A DNA stretch of 64,000 nt from Planctomycetaceae bacterium. GTDB lineage: Bacteria; Planctomycetota; Planctomycetia; Pirellulales; Pirellulaceae. Where the stretch lies: contig JACKHM010000003.1 in assembly GCA_020638995.1 (NCBI GenBank), forward strand, positions 620,001 to 684,000, read 5' to 3'. The position numbers and the translations under genes are program-made. Shown piece by piece: positions 9,110-18,700 of this stretch. The stretch's first letter is position 1; each line of letters begins with the position of its first letter. The notes beneath the pieces are model-generated. The model saw nothing but the letters and a program-made list of their open reading frames with translations. It did not search any database and was not told the DNA's origin.

Positions 9110-9426
9110 ACCCCAGATTCCCTAAATTGCGACATTGCGCATGAAAGCTTCCGTCTTCCGGTCTAATTAGCGGACTTGCTGGTCAGTTTATTCATCGGCC
9201 ACTTAACCGGATTGGATGAGAAAATCGGGTAAAACGGCGCTTGCCGACTGCCGAGGGCCCCTATCCCCGAACCAAGCCAAGGTGATCCGAATACCTCCCT
9301 GCGCCGCACTTTGTTTGTACTATCTCGCGAGACAATGCTTTTTCTCAAGCCATTAGCGAGAAACAGTTTGCAGCTTTTTTTCCCGATTCGGTGCCAGAGA
9401 AAACCGAACGCACCTAGTGTACTGAT
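9110..9426. other. Intergenic region with a recombination joint
   Basis: No convincing gene. The stretch lies between the truncated histidine kinase and the outer membrane factor and must hold the latter's promoter. The kinase frame departs from the expected sequence after ASLD at about 9440, so the joint lies close to the right end of this stretch. An AT-richer tract near 9360-9435 (for example agtgtactgattcaacc) could be the end of a lost insertion sequence, but no second copy or transposase was found. Confidence 0.4.
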
Positions 9427-10449
9427 TCAACCAGATGGGGTTTTATCCAAAGACGCTCGGGCGCGGCGGACCATTGGTTGAACGAGCGACAAGGAGCTGG
9501 TAACTACGTCACCGAGATCGGTCTCGACATGCGGTGTGGAATCATTGCGGCCAAGGCGCAAAAAACGCTGCAAGTAGCTCTCCATCAATTCGAGCTGGCG
9601 TTTCGCTACGTCGAGGCTTTCGTCATGGCGTCCGGTGCATTGGCGAGCATGCAACTCGACCGCCAGCCGGCAGCCGGTCGCGGAATTTCGCATCTGATGC
9701 GCGATGCCAGCAAAGAGTTGGCCGAGCGTCCGCAGCCGCTCGTTCTGTCGAACATTGGATTCGTACTTCGCCAACATTTCCGCCATCCGATTGATCGACC
9801 GGCTCAGGTCGGCAATCTCGTCATCGCGAAGAGGTACTGGGATCGATTGAAAATCGCCTTCCGCGATTTCACCGACTTGAGCTTGCAATCGCTGCAACGG
9901 ACGAGTCACTTGCGAGGCAATTCCCGCCGCCACGGCAACGACCAACAAAAGTGCGACGGAGCCAACTACGAGCGGTGGATAGGCAGCATCTCGCCACGCC
10001 TCAAGATAGCTCTCCTCAGGATAAAGAATATGCAGCGTCGCAGCTTGACCAGTGCTAGTACCACGAGCCATTCGAAGCGACTTGTGAAAGAAACGACCGC
10101 TTTCAAGTGAAACAGGCTCACCAAGGCCTTGGTCGCGCTCCACGAAGGGTGCAGATTCACTCAATCCAAAAAACGAGTTGTTTGGCGAACTGGACGCTAC
10201 GACCGATCCATCCTGCTGAATGATCACAAACTCCGTCCCCGACAGGCCGCGCATCTTGCTGAGCACGCCGTCGGTCAGAGGGAAGTTTGCGTCAGCCAAC
10301 GTAGTCGCCATCTCGTTCATCTCGCGTTCGATCCGCAAACACGTGCGTTGCACTGAAAGGAACGCATTCAACACGCTCACGGCCACGAGGCTGGCGAGCA
10401 TTACGCCAACCATCGGCAGCATGATCTGGTTTCTCAATTGCCAGCGCAT
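9427..10449 (-). pseudogene. Membrane histidine kinase lacking its ATPase domain
   Basis: The ATG at 10449 follows AAAGGG; the longer frame to 10578 has no support. The protein has TM1 (residues about 10-28), a periplasmic sensor region, TM2 (LVVGSVALLLVVAVAAGIASQ), a HAMP domain (TRPLQRLQAQVGEIAEGDF), and a dimerisation/phosphoacceptor segment with GIAHQMRNSATGCRLAVELH. It stops soon after VQPMVRRARASLD, exactly where the catalytic ATPase domain (N, G1 and G2 boxes) should start. A kinase without that domain cannot phosphorylate itself. The cut matches the cut in the response regulator at 1-600, so both were probably one operon now split by the efflux block. Confidence 0.85.
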
Positions 10450-10655
10450 CGCGGAATACCCTTTACGAACATTGCTCAACGTTAATCTTATTAGGGGCGT
10501 GAACAACGTACAACGACGCGGACCATCAGCCGTGTCGGTTGAATCGCCATGCTTGTCGAACAAAAAGGCGCGGGGCATCGCGAGTCGAGCAGAGCCACTT
10601 CACGGATTGCGTAGTTTCTCAGGGATTCGGATGTTGTCTCGAAGATCCCTGTACA

Positions 10656-10670
10656 TGGCATACCGTTTGC
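10656..10670 (+). promoter_or_regulatory. Probable sigma-54 (-24/-12) promoter
   Basis: TGGCAT-ACCGT-TTGC matches the sigma-54 consensus TGGCAC-N5-TTGC with one change, and points towards the gene at 10812. It lies in the 362-base stretch between the truncated kinase (divergent) and the 166-residue membrane protein, and is flanked by a perfect inverted repeat (ATGGCA / TGCCAT). A sigma-54 promoter beside the remains of an NtrC-type pair is the expected arrangement. No enhancer site was recognised. No gene is seen in the rest of 10450-10811. Confidence 0.55.
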
Positions 10671-10811
10671 CATGTGAGTCCCCCGCACTAAAGCTGCGCC
10701 GTTAACACACCTTGGTAGCGTTTGTCGCGAATTCTCACGATTCCGGCTGCGTTGTTGACGCTCCACCCATCCCACAACTAACAACCGGTCTACACTCCGT
10801 CGAGGCCAAGC

Positions 10812-11312
10812 TTGCACGCACCACGTTTTAGTCTGAGATCGCTCTTCGCGGTCGTGGCATTCATCGCTGCGAGTCTGGCTTCGCTCCTGCAGCCGTGGCG
10901 GAGTTGGTGTCCGTCGCTGATGTTGACCGCGATGCTGTTCCTCTTATTGGCAGCGATCCCCGCATGTTTCTTTGCCAACGGTCGCGACCGAGCCTTTTAC
11001 TTTGGCTTTGCGATCGTCGGTTGGGGCTACTTTCTTGTCGTCCATACTCTCGTGTTCGATGCGAGCGTCGGGCGTCAACTACTAACGAACCATTTCGCTG
11101 AATTCGTCTGCATTGCCGTCACGGGCAGCCTCGGAGACATCCAGCAATTCCTTAACGTTTCTCACACGCTATTCACATTTGGCTTCGCGTATGCGGGAGC
11201 CGTGGCCACGGAGCGAGGCCACGCAAGCGTCGGTAAAGTTTCTAGCACTTCGAAGGTGCAAGAACTCCGAGCACCTCGTTCAAACGAATTATCCTTGAGG
11301 AGAACCCTATGA
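10812..11312 (+). CDS. Small integral membrane protein
   Basis: 166 residues from a TTG start (MHAPRFSLRSLFAVVAFIAASLA). The FSLRSL opening followed at once by a hydrophobic helix is a pattern I associate with many planctomycete membrane proteins of unknown role. Four or so hydrophobic segments are visible (about residues 8-30, 35-55, 60-80, 110-130), then a hydrophilic tail. The stop overlaps the next start by 4 bases, indicating an operon with the toroid protein, probably driven by the sigma-54 promoter at 10656. Function unknown; the start codon is uncertain. Confidence 0.6.
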   Translation: MHAPRFSLRSLFAVVAFIAASLASLLQPWRSWCPSLMLTAMLFLLLAAIPACFFANGRDRAFYFGFAIVGWGYFLVVHTLVFDASVGRQLLTNHFAEFVCIAVTGSLGDIQQFLNVSHTLFTFGFAYAGAVATERGHASVGKVSSTSKVQELRAPRSNELSLRRTL

Positions 11313-12424
11313 TCCAACGACGAACGTCGATGATGCTCGCGCTAATACTCTACTTTACCTCGGCAGCCGTCTCAGCGGATGACGCGGCACACCGAAATCG
11401 GTATGAGCAAGCAGTTGCCAAAGCGATTTCCTACTTGAAATCCAAGGGGCAAGCGTCGGACGGTTCCTTCAGCAGTCACGCCGGCATCGGGCCGACAGCA
11501 TTGGTGACCACTGCGTTGCTACGACACGGCGTGCCGGCCAGCGATCCGTCCGTTGCCAGGAGTCTTCAATACCTTGAAGAGTCTATACAGCCAGACGGAG
11601 GCATCTACAGTCCGGGAACGTTTTATCGGAACTATGAGACGTGTCTAACCGTCCTCTGCTTCACAGAGGCAAATGAGGATGGCCGCTACAACCAAGCGAT
11701 CAAGCGAGCGGATGCTTTCGTCAAGGGAATACAGTGGGATGAGGATGAAGGCAAAGATCCGTCCGATCTGGCCTACGGCGGAGGTGGTTATGGAAAACAC
11801 AAACGTCCCGACCTCTCGAACACAAGCTTTCTGATAGACGCCCTGCGAGCGGCGGGTAACTCAGCGGATAGCGAGGCTGTTCAGCGGGCGTTGGTTTTCG
11901 TTTCACGCTGCCAAAACCTAGAGTCAGAACACAATACGACGGCCTTCCCGGTGAAGAACCCCGATGGTGGCTTCTATTATACAGTCGCGGCAGGTGGCAG
12001 CAGCCAAGCGGGAGAAACGGCGAACGGTGGACTTCGCAGCTACGGTTCGATGACCTATGCCGGTCTCAAGAGCATGCTGTACGCTGGCGTTGGTCCCGAT
12101 GATCCGCGTGTGAAGGCTGCCGCGAAGTGGGTCAGCGAGCATTATGACCTGAAATCGAATCCGGGACTGGGAACTGCCGGGCTCTTCTACTACTACCATT
12201 TGTTTGGCAAGGCGCTGGACGCGATCAGCGACGACACGCTCATCGACGCGGCAGGTAAAGAGCATAAGTGGCGGATCGAACTCGTTGCCGAGTTAGCCTC
12301 GCGACAACAGCCTGATGGTTCGTGGATCAACGACAACGATCGCTGGTTTGAAGGCGACGCCAACCTCGTCACGGGCTACGCCCTTCTTGCACTCGCATAT
12401 TGCGAACCAGCCAAGGCTGAGTGA
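11309..12424 (+). CDS. Secreted prenyltransferase/squalene-cyclase-like repeat protein
   Basis: 371 residues with a signal peptide (MMLALILYFTSAAVSAD). The mature part is made of alpha-alpha toroid repeats: AISYLKSKGQASDGSFSS, SLQYLEESIQPDGGIYSP, ALVFVSRCQN, and ELASRQQPDGSWIND, each with the QxPDGxW/Y-type turn of prenyltransferase and squalene-oxidase repeats. The DxDD catalytic motif of a true cyclase is not seen, so this is probably a binding or structural toroid, as is common in planctomycetes. It overlaps the upstream membrane protein and is followed by a DUF1559 gene 53 bases on. Confidence 0.8.
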   Translation: MIQRRTSMMLALILYFTSAAVSADDAAHRNRYEQAVAKAISYLKSKGQASDGSFSSHAGIGPTALVTTALLRHGVPASDPSVARSLQYLEESIQPDGGIYSPGTFYRNYETCLTVLCFTEANEDGRYNQAIKRADAFVKGIQWDEDEGKDPSDLAYGGGGYGKHKRPDLSNTSFLIDALRAAGNSADSEAVQRALVFVSRCQNLESEHNTTAFPVKNPDGGFYYTVAAGGSSQAGETANGGLRSYGSMTYAGLKSMLYAGVGPDDPRVKAAAKWVSEHYDLKSNPGLGTAGLFYYYHLFGKALDAISDDTLIDAAGKEHKWRIELVAELASRQQPDGSWINDNDRWFEGDANLVTGYALLALAYCEPAKAE

Positions 12425-12477
12425 TTCGTATCCAGCGGCGACTTCACTGCCAACCATCAATCTCTTAGGGAACCTCG

Positions 12478-13491
12478 ATGCAAATGAAACGACTCTCTCG
12501 AAGATCTGCGTTTACGCTCGTTGAATTACTTGTTGTCATTGCGATTATTGGAATCTTAGTCGCGTTGCTTCTTCCAGCCGTCCAGGCCGCGCGCGAAGCG
12601 GCGAGACGGATGCAGTGCAAGAGTAACCTGAAGCAACTCGCATTGGCCGTTTTGAACTATGAGAACACCTACCGCGCGATTCCCGCAAGCGCGGTCGTCG
12701 ACTTGAGCGTGACGGCGACGGGCAACAATGGTTCCTGGGGAGTTCACGGACGCATCATGCATTTCCTGGAGCAAGGCAACTTGTACGATCAGGTAGACAT
12801 CAACACGGCTTGGGACTTTCAGCAACCGATTGATGGGTTGGGCATTCCGACATTCGCCTGTCCAAGTGATCCCGGAACGGGCCGCGTGCGAGATCCCGGT
12901 GGTGGCAAGGTGCATCTCGTTCCGACCAGCTATGGTTTCAATATGGGAACCTGGTTTGTTTTTAATCCAGCGACACGGCAGGGAGGTGATGGAGCTTTCT
13001 TTCCCAACAGTCATCTTCGAATACGAGACTTTGTCGATGGCACAAGCAACACTCTGCTGGCTGCCGAAGTCAAAGCATGGACGACTTACACACGCAACGG
13101 CGGGCCCGGCACGACGACAATTCCGCTGGACGCAGCCGCTGCTTCGCTGATCGTCACCTCTGGTGCTCAAACCAAGTCGACAGGGCATACTGAATGGCCC
13201 GACGGTCGAGTCGACCACACTGGTTTTACTGCGACTCTCACACCGAACACGTTTGTGCCGTTCACAACCGGCGGACAGACGGTTGACGCGGACTACAACT
13301 CTTGGCAGGAAGGAAAGAATGGCTCGTCCGGCAATCCCACGTATGCCATCGTAACCTCTCGCAGCTTCCACCCAGGTGGCGTTAACGTTGCACTGGTTGA
13401 TGGCTCAGTCCGAGCTATCGCCGAGACAATCGATTTGAACGTTTGGCGTGGTATCGCAACCCGCTATGGCGGTGAGGTAGCCTCGCCCTAA
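12478..13491 (+). CDS. DUF1559 prepilin-like protein
   Basis: 337 residues. The N-terminus is a type IV pilin/type II secretion cleavage-methylation signal: basic leader, then AFTLVELLVVIAIIGILVAL with Glu at the fifth position after the expected cut, continuing LLPAVQAAREAARRMQCKSN. The body is the DUF1559 domain, ending in the usual SFHPGGVNVALVDGSVR motif. These proteins occur in dozens of paralogues per genome in Planctomycetota and are rare elsewhere, so this gene is the strongest taxonomic marker here. It is probably an exported pseudopilin-like protein of unknown role, and may belong to the sigma-54 unit starting at 10656. Confidence 0.95.
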   Translation: MQMKRLSRRSAFTLVELLVVIAIIGILVALLLPAVQAAREAARRMQCKSNLKQLALAVLNYENTYRAIPASAVVDLSVTATGNNGSWGVHGRIMHFLEQGNLYDQVDINTAWDFQQPIDGLGIPTFACPSDPGTGRVRDPGGGKVHLVPTSYGFNMGTWFVFNPATRQGGDGAFFPNSHLRIRDFVDGTSNTLLAAEVKAWTTYTRNGGPGTTTIPLDAAAASLIVTSGAQTKSTGHTEWPDGRVDHTGFTATLTPNTFVPFTTGGQTVDADYNSWQEGKNGSSGNPTYAIVTSRSFHPGGVNVALVDGSVRAIAETIDLNVWRGIATRYGGEVASP

Positions 13492-13719
13492 ACACGTACA
13501 AGCCACTGTGCGATTGCGTTGGACCTACCTGATTGAAGTTAAACACCTCCGAAGACTTCAAGCAGAAGATAGTTCCGGCTCGCGAGCGAATATGGCCTTG
13601 TTTCTGACGTGGGAGAGTAGGATGGGAATTGGTCTTGCCGATCTCTATCCGCCAGCTATGATTGCGTGTACAAACGTTTGGTTCGAGTCGTTCATTAAAC
13701 AATCCGTGCAGACCTAAGA

Positions 13720-14202
13720 ATGTTCCGCCGATCACTCTCCTTGGTGCTCGTTTCTTTGCTGCTGGCCAACCAATGCCTTGCAGTAACGCATGCGCATCTC
13801 GGAAGCGATTTCGCAGAGCCGGAAAGTCATGGGGCTCGCCCGCACTTTCACCTCGGCGGTCATGCTCACGAGGAATCGGATCAGCACTCGGAACATCCAC
13901 ACGCTGATCACCCAGGGCACGCCCCCAGAGTTGACGAGCATGACCCGTCAGCCGTACGAGCTGTTACGCTGCTCGGCGAACACGATTCCGATGCGGTCTA
14001 TTGTGGTCAAACGACGCTCTTTCCTCGAAATCTAGAGTCCCCTAGCATCCTAGTTGCGAAGTGTTCCGTAGCTTTCGCCGTTCTCGATGTCGTGAGTCAG
14101 CGAGACCGGTTGCTGCGACCGGGCCCGCGAAGCAGTCAGCCGTCGTCTCTCTTTGACGAGGCTTGTCCCATCTATCTGCGCACGCTCTCTCTGCGCATTT
14201 AA
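13720..14202 (+). CDS. His-rich exported protein ahead of the Czc operon
   Basis: 160 residues with a signal peptide (SLVLVSLLLANQCLAVTHAH) and a His/Asp/Glu-rich stretch: HFHLGGHAHEESDQHSEH, HADHPGHAP, HDP, about 15 His in residues 25-80. This suggests periplasmic zinc, cobalt, nickel or copper binding. The rest has no recognised domain. It is 135 bases upstream of the metal-efflux adaptor and on the same strand, consistent with a metallochaperone or buffer for the pump. Small His-rich proteins in this position are common in planctomycete czc loci. Confidence 0.7.
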   Translation: MFRRSLSLVLVSLLLANQCLAVTHAHLGSDFAEPESHGARPHFHLGGHAHEESDQHSEHPHADHPGHAPRVDEHDPSAVRAVTLLGEHDSDAVYCGQTTLFPRNLESPSILVAKCSVAFAVLDVVSQRDRLLRPGPRSSQPSSLFDEACPIYLRTLSLRI

Positions 14203-14337
14203 TCGCCTCGCCGCCATCGGCCGCGTTGTCGTCAGCACCCGCTCGCGTGCATCTGTTGCGTTTGCGCTCTTATGCCTCCGCAGCTGATCTGCAGTCTCGC
14301 GTAACCCCTGATCCGTGCCAATTGTTGAGGTGGAAAT

Positions 14338-15753
14338 ATGCATCGAAAGCGAGTACTCCGATTTGTCGGTGGCTTTGCGATGGTCGTCGCATTTGTTGGA
14401 GTCGGTATTGCCGCACTGGTGACGCGCGATCGTTGGTTGCCAATGCTAAGCTCAAACGTCGCGACTTCCGAAACCGAAGACCATGCAACGCCAATCGAAG
14501 ACGCCAAGGTTCTGAAACTCAGCCCGCAGGCCCGTAAGAACCTGGAGCTGGTCTCGAAGCCCGTCGTGCCTCAAACTTACTGGCGAACCATTCAAGTGCC
14601 GGGAGTGGTCGTCGATCGGCCTGGCCTGTCCGACCGGGGTGTTACCTCTCCAGCTGTGGGCGTCGTGACCCAAGTTCATGCGTTCGCCGGTGACACCGTT
14701 AAGCCGGGTGAGACGCTCTTCACTCTTCGGCTGTTCAGCGAATACCTGCAAAACACTCAGTCCGAATTGTTCAAGGCTGTTCGCGAGACGGAACTGATCA
14801 AGGAAGAACGCAAGCGGATTGAGGGACTTGCGAGCAGTGGAACGATCGCGGGAACTCGCATCATTGAACTCGATCAGCGGATTCGACGACAGGACGGACT
14901 AATTCAAGCGTATCGACAGGATTTACTCACGCGCGGACTTGCACCAGCTCAGATCGAGCAAATTGCGGAAGGCACGTTCGTATCCGCGATTAATGTTGTC
15001 GCGCCGCCACCCGTTCAGGATGTTCGGAAGCAGGGTGATGTCCAACCCGTCGCCTTCGTGGAAGATGGTCGTAGTGAAGCGATCGTCTATGAAGTCCAAG
15101 AGTTAAAGGTTGATCTCGGCCAGCAGGTGCAAGCGGGGCAACTGCTATCCGTGTTGTCGAATCATCGGTCGCTCTACATCGAAGGGCATGCGTTCAAGCA
15201 GGAGGCGCCAATGCTTGAACAAGCTGCCCAACACGGTTGGTCGATTGATGTCGAGTTTGCCGAGGACGACAGTCGGCACTGGCCGCCACTGGAACAGACC
15301 TTCCAGATTCGGCATCTGGCCAACACGATCGACTCCGCCAGCCGTACATTCGATTTCTTCATTCCGCTGACGAATCAGTCGCGGGCCTACGAGAAAGACG
15401 GGCAAACATTCATCGTCTGGCGTTTGCGACCGGGACAGCGAGTCCGCTTGCATGTGCCGGTTGAACAGTTTGAAAACGTGATGGTACTCCCGGCGGCGGC
15501 GCTCATTCGCGAAGGGCCGGAAGCCTACGTGTTTCGCCAGAATGGCGACCTGTTCAACCGCCTTCCCGTCCATGTGTTGCACGAGGATCGATTGAACGTC
15601 GTGTTGGCCAATGATGGCAGCGTTGCCCCCGGCTCGTACTTGGCACAAGGTTCCGCCGCTTCGCTCAACCGTGTGCTCAAAGCGCAGTCCGCTAGTGGTG
15701 TGCGCGCCGATATCCACGTTCACGCAGACGGCACGACGCACGCCGCTCACTAA
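14338..15753 (+). CDS. Heavy-metal RND adaptor, CzcB/HlyD family
   Basis: 471 residues. One N-terminal membrane helix (VGGFAMVVAFVGVGIAALV), then beta-barrel and lipoyl segments (VPGVVVDRPGLSDRG, VTQVHAFAGDTVKPGETLF), an alpha hairpin at about residues 145-195 (ELFKAVRETELIKEERKRIEG), the second lipoyl half (IVYEVQELKVDLGQQVQAGQ) and the membrane-proximal domain. The tail ends in HVHADGTTHAAH, a His-rich extension that may bind metal. It is followed 16 bases later by the pump gene. The role inferred is the periplasmic link of a metal-exporting tripartite pump; no outer membrane factor gene sits in this operon. Confidence 0.88.
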   Translation: MHRKRVLRFVGGFAMVVAFVGVGIAALVTRDRWLPMLSSNVATSETEDHATPIEDAKVLKLSPQARKNLELVSKPVVPQTYWRTIQVPGVVVDRPGLSDRGVTSPAVGVVTQVHAFAGDTVKPGETLFTLRLFSEYLQNTQSELFKAVRETELIKEERKRIEGLASSGTIAGTRIIELDQRIRRQDGLIQAYRQDLLTRGLAPAQIEQIAEGTFVSAINVVAPPPVQDVRKQGDVQPVAFVEDGRSEAIVYEVQELKVDLGQQVQAGQLLSVLSNHRSLYIEGHAFKQEAPMLEQAAQHGWSIDVEFAEDDSRHWPPLEQTFQIRHLANTIDSASRTFDFFIPLTNQSRAYEKDGQTFIVWRLRPGQRVRLHVPVEQFENVMVLPAAALIREGPEAYVFRQNGDLFNRLPVHVLHEDRLNVVLANDGSVAPGSYLAQGSAASLNRVLKAQSASGVRADIHVHADGTTHAAH

Positions 15754-15769
15754 GAAAAGGATTCCCGTA

Positions 15770-18700
15770 GTGCTTAACGCCATTATTCGGTTCTCGCTTC
15801 GCTATCGCATGCTGGTCGTGGTGATCAGCCTCGCCATGTTGATCTATGGATCGTACTTGGCAACGACGATGCCGATCGATGTTTTCCCCGATCTGGATCG
15901 CCCTCGCGTCATCATCATCACGGAGAGCCCCGGCCTCGCTACGGAGGAAGTCGAGACGCTTGTTACGCAACCGATCGAGATTGCGCTGCTGGGAGCCAAC
16001 GGTGTGACTGCGGTGCGCAGCCAAACGACCGCCGGGTTGAACGTGATCTATATCGAATTCGATTGGGCGACCGAAATCCGCGCTGCAAGACAAACGGTGC
16101 AAGAACGCCTGTCATCGTTAGAGGGCGTGTTGCCTGCGGGCATCACTCCGCAGATGACACCGCCGTCGTCGATCATGGGGCAAATCGTCGTGGCGGGAAT
16201 CTACCGCCAGCAAGGCCCCAACGGCGGTGAACTGACGGCGATCGACAAAACAGACTATTTGATGGAAGTCATCGAGGCGGACGACGGCACAAAATCGCAA
16301 GTCATCGTCTGGCGAGCAGTCGATCGTCGCCTGCATGAGACTTGGGAAGAAGTCCCGCACACAGATCTTCGCTGGTTGGATTCTCAGAAGTTGGACACAG
16401 CCCGTCCTCAAGATTCTGGAACTCGGGCCACGCTCAAGATCGATGGTCGGGATTTCGAAGTCGACTTCCTTACCGATCAGCAGCGGCTGATGGCCCTGCG
16501 AACGATGTCCGATTGGGTCATTCGGCCGAGGATTCTCAAAGTCACCGGCGTGGCGGAAGTATTTCAAATGGGAGGCGACCGCAAGCAGTATCAGATCCTG
16601 GTCGATCCCACCGCGTTGCTTGAGTACGAGGTCAGTTTGCAAGACGTCGAGAAGGCTTTGCAGGAAAGCAACATCAACACCAGTGGTGGATTCGCCATTA
16701 CGGGCGAGACGGAAAGGCCAGTGCGGATACTGGGGCGTTTGGGCCCTGACGCGCGGGTCGTCCTGGAAGACCTGCGAAATGTCCCCGTCAAAGTCAACGA
16801 GCGAAGAACAATCTTGCTCAATCAAGTTGCCAGGGTCACCGAAGGTCCACAATTCAAACGAGGCGATGGCAGTATCAATGGTCGACCGGGCGTCGTGTTT
16901 ACGGTCGTCAAGCAGCCGCACGTCGATACGCGTGAACTGACCGACAATGTCGCCGTTGCATTCGCGGAAGCCGAAGCGTCGTTGCCAGCGGACATCATTA
17001 TCAACTCGGAATTGTTTCGTCTGAAGAACTTCATTGATCGCGGCATCTTCAATGTTGGCGAAGCGCTGGTCATCGGGGCGGTCCTCGTCTTGATTGTGCT
17101 CTTTCTGTTTCTGCTCAACTTCCGCACCACGTTCATTACGTTAACTGCGATCCCGCTCTCGCTGGTCATCACGACCCTGGTCTTCCGCTTGATTGGCCAC
17201 CTGACAGGCTCGGAGCTATCAATTAACGTGATGACGCTCGGCGGGCTCGCCGTCGCCATGGGCGAATTGGTGGATGACGCGATTGTCGATGTGGAAAACA
17301 TCTTTCGGCGATTGAAGGAAAACAACGCTCTCGGCGAACCGAAGCCGTCATTGCAAGTCGTTTACGAGGCCAGCAAGGAGATCCGCAGTGCCATCGTCTT
17401 TGGCACGGCAGTTGTGATTCTGGTCTTCCTGCCGCTGTTCGCGTTGTCAGGTGTCGAAGGACGTTTGTTCGCGCCGCTGGGCGTCGCCTACATCGTTTCT
17501 ATTCTTGCCTCGTTGCTCGTGTCGCTCACGGTGACGCCCGTGCTGTCGTACTATCTGCTGCCACAGTCAAAGGCCACGCACCAGGAGCAAGACGGGCCAT
17601 TGCTACGAGCCATGAAATGGATGGCCAGTTTTCTCATTCGCTTCAGCATGGCGCGGCCCGTCCTGCTCCTCTTGGCAACTTGGATCGGCGTTGGCATAGC
17701 CGGTTGGCAGTTCGCACACTTGGGCCGGAACTTCCTGCCTCAATTTGACGAAGGCAGCGTGCAAGTCAACGTGACACTGCCGCCCGGATCGTCACTTGAC
17801 GCGTCCAACCGAACCTCAGCGATCATCGATTCAAAGTTCCGTGAAATGCAGAAGACCGAACAGAATCCCAGCGGCGAGATTTTGTACTTCGTCCGCCGCA
17901 CGGGGCGTGCCGAGATGGACGAGCACGCGTCCCCGGTGAACACCGGCGAGTACATTCTGAGCATGAATCCCGAATCGGGTCGGCATCGCGAAGAGACGAT
18001 CGGCCAATTGCTGAGCGAACTGAGCGAGGAAGTGCCCGGTGTTGACATCGAAGTCGAGCAGCCCTTGGCGCATCTGATCAGCCACATGGTGTCAGGTGTC
18101 TATGCGCAGATCGCCATCAAGATTCACGGCGATGACCTCGACACGTTGCAGCAGCTTGCCGAGCGGGTCAAAACTACGATTCAGACCGTTCCAGGACTCA
18201 CGCCGCCAGTGGTCGAGCCGATCAAGCAGACAGAAGAACTGCATATTCGACTGCGATCCGATGATCTGGCGTTTCACGGTGTGACGCGAGCTTACGTCGC
18301 ACAGATTCTGCAAACAGCGTTGCAAGGCGAAGTCGTCTCGCAGGTATTGGAAGGTCAGCGCCGCTTCGATCTGTTGATTCGATTGGAAGAGACGTATCGC
18401 ACGGATTACGCGAACCTTGGCCGGCTGCGCATTGACTTGCCGAACAATCGAGGGCAAATCGAACTGCACGAACTGGCCGACATCGGCGAAGGCGCGGGGC
18501 CAAATGCCGTGAATCGAGAGAACGCCCGTCGACGCATCGTCATCCGTTGCAATACTCAGGATCGCGACTTGGCCAGTGCCGTCGCCGAGATCCAACAACG
18601 AGTGCAAAGCCAAGTGCAACTGCCGCAAGGTTACTTCGTCGAGTACGGTGGGCAGTTCGAGAGCCAGCAAAGTGCTACGAGGCTCATTCTCATCTTGGCT

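Noticed and set aside
12556..13371. 271-codon open frame on the minus strand
   Set aside because: Antisense to the DUF1559 gene, which is certain.
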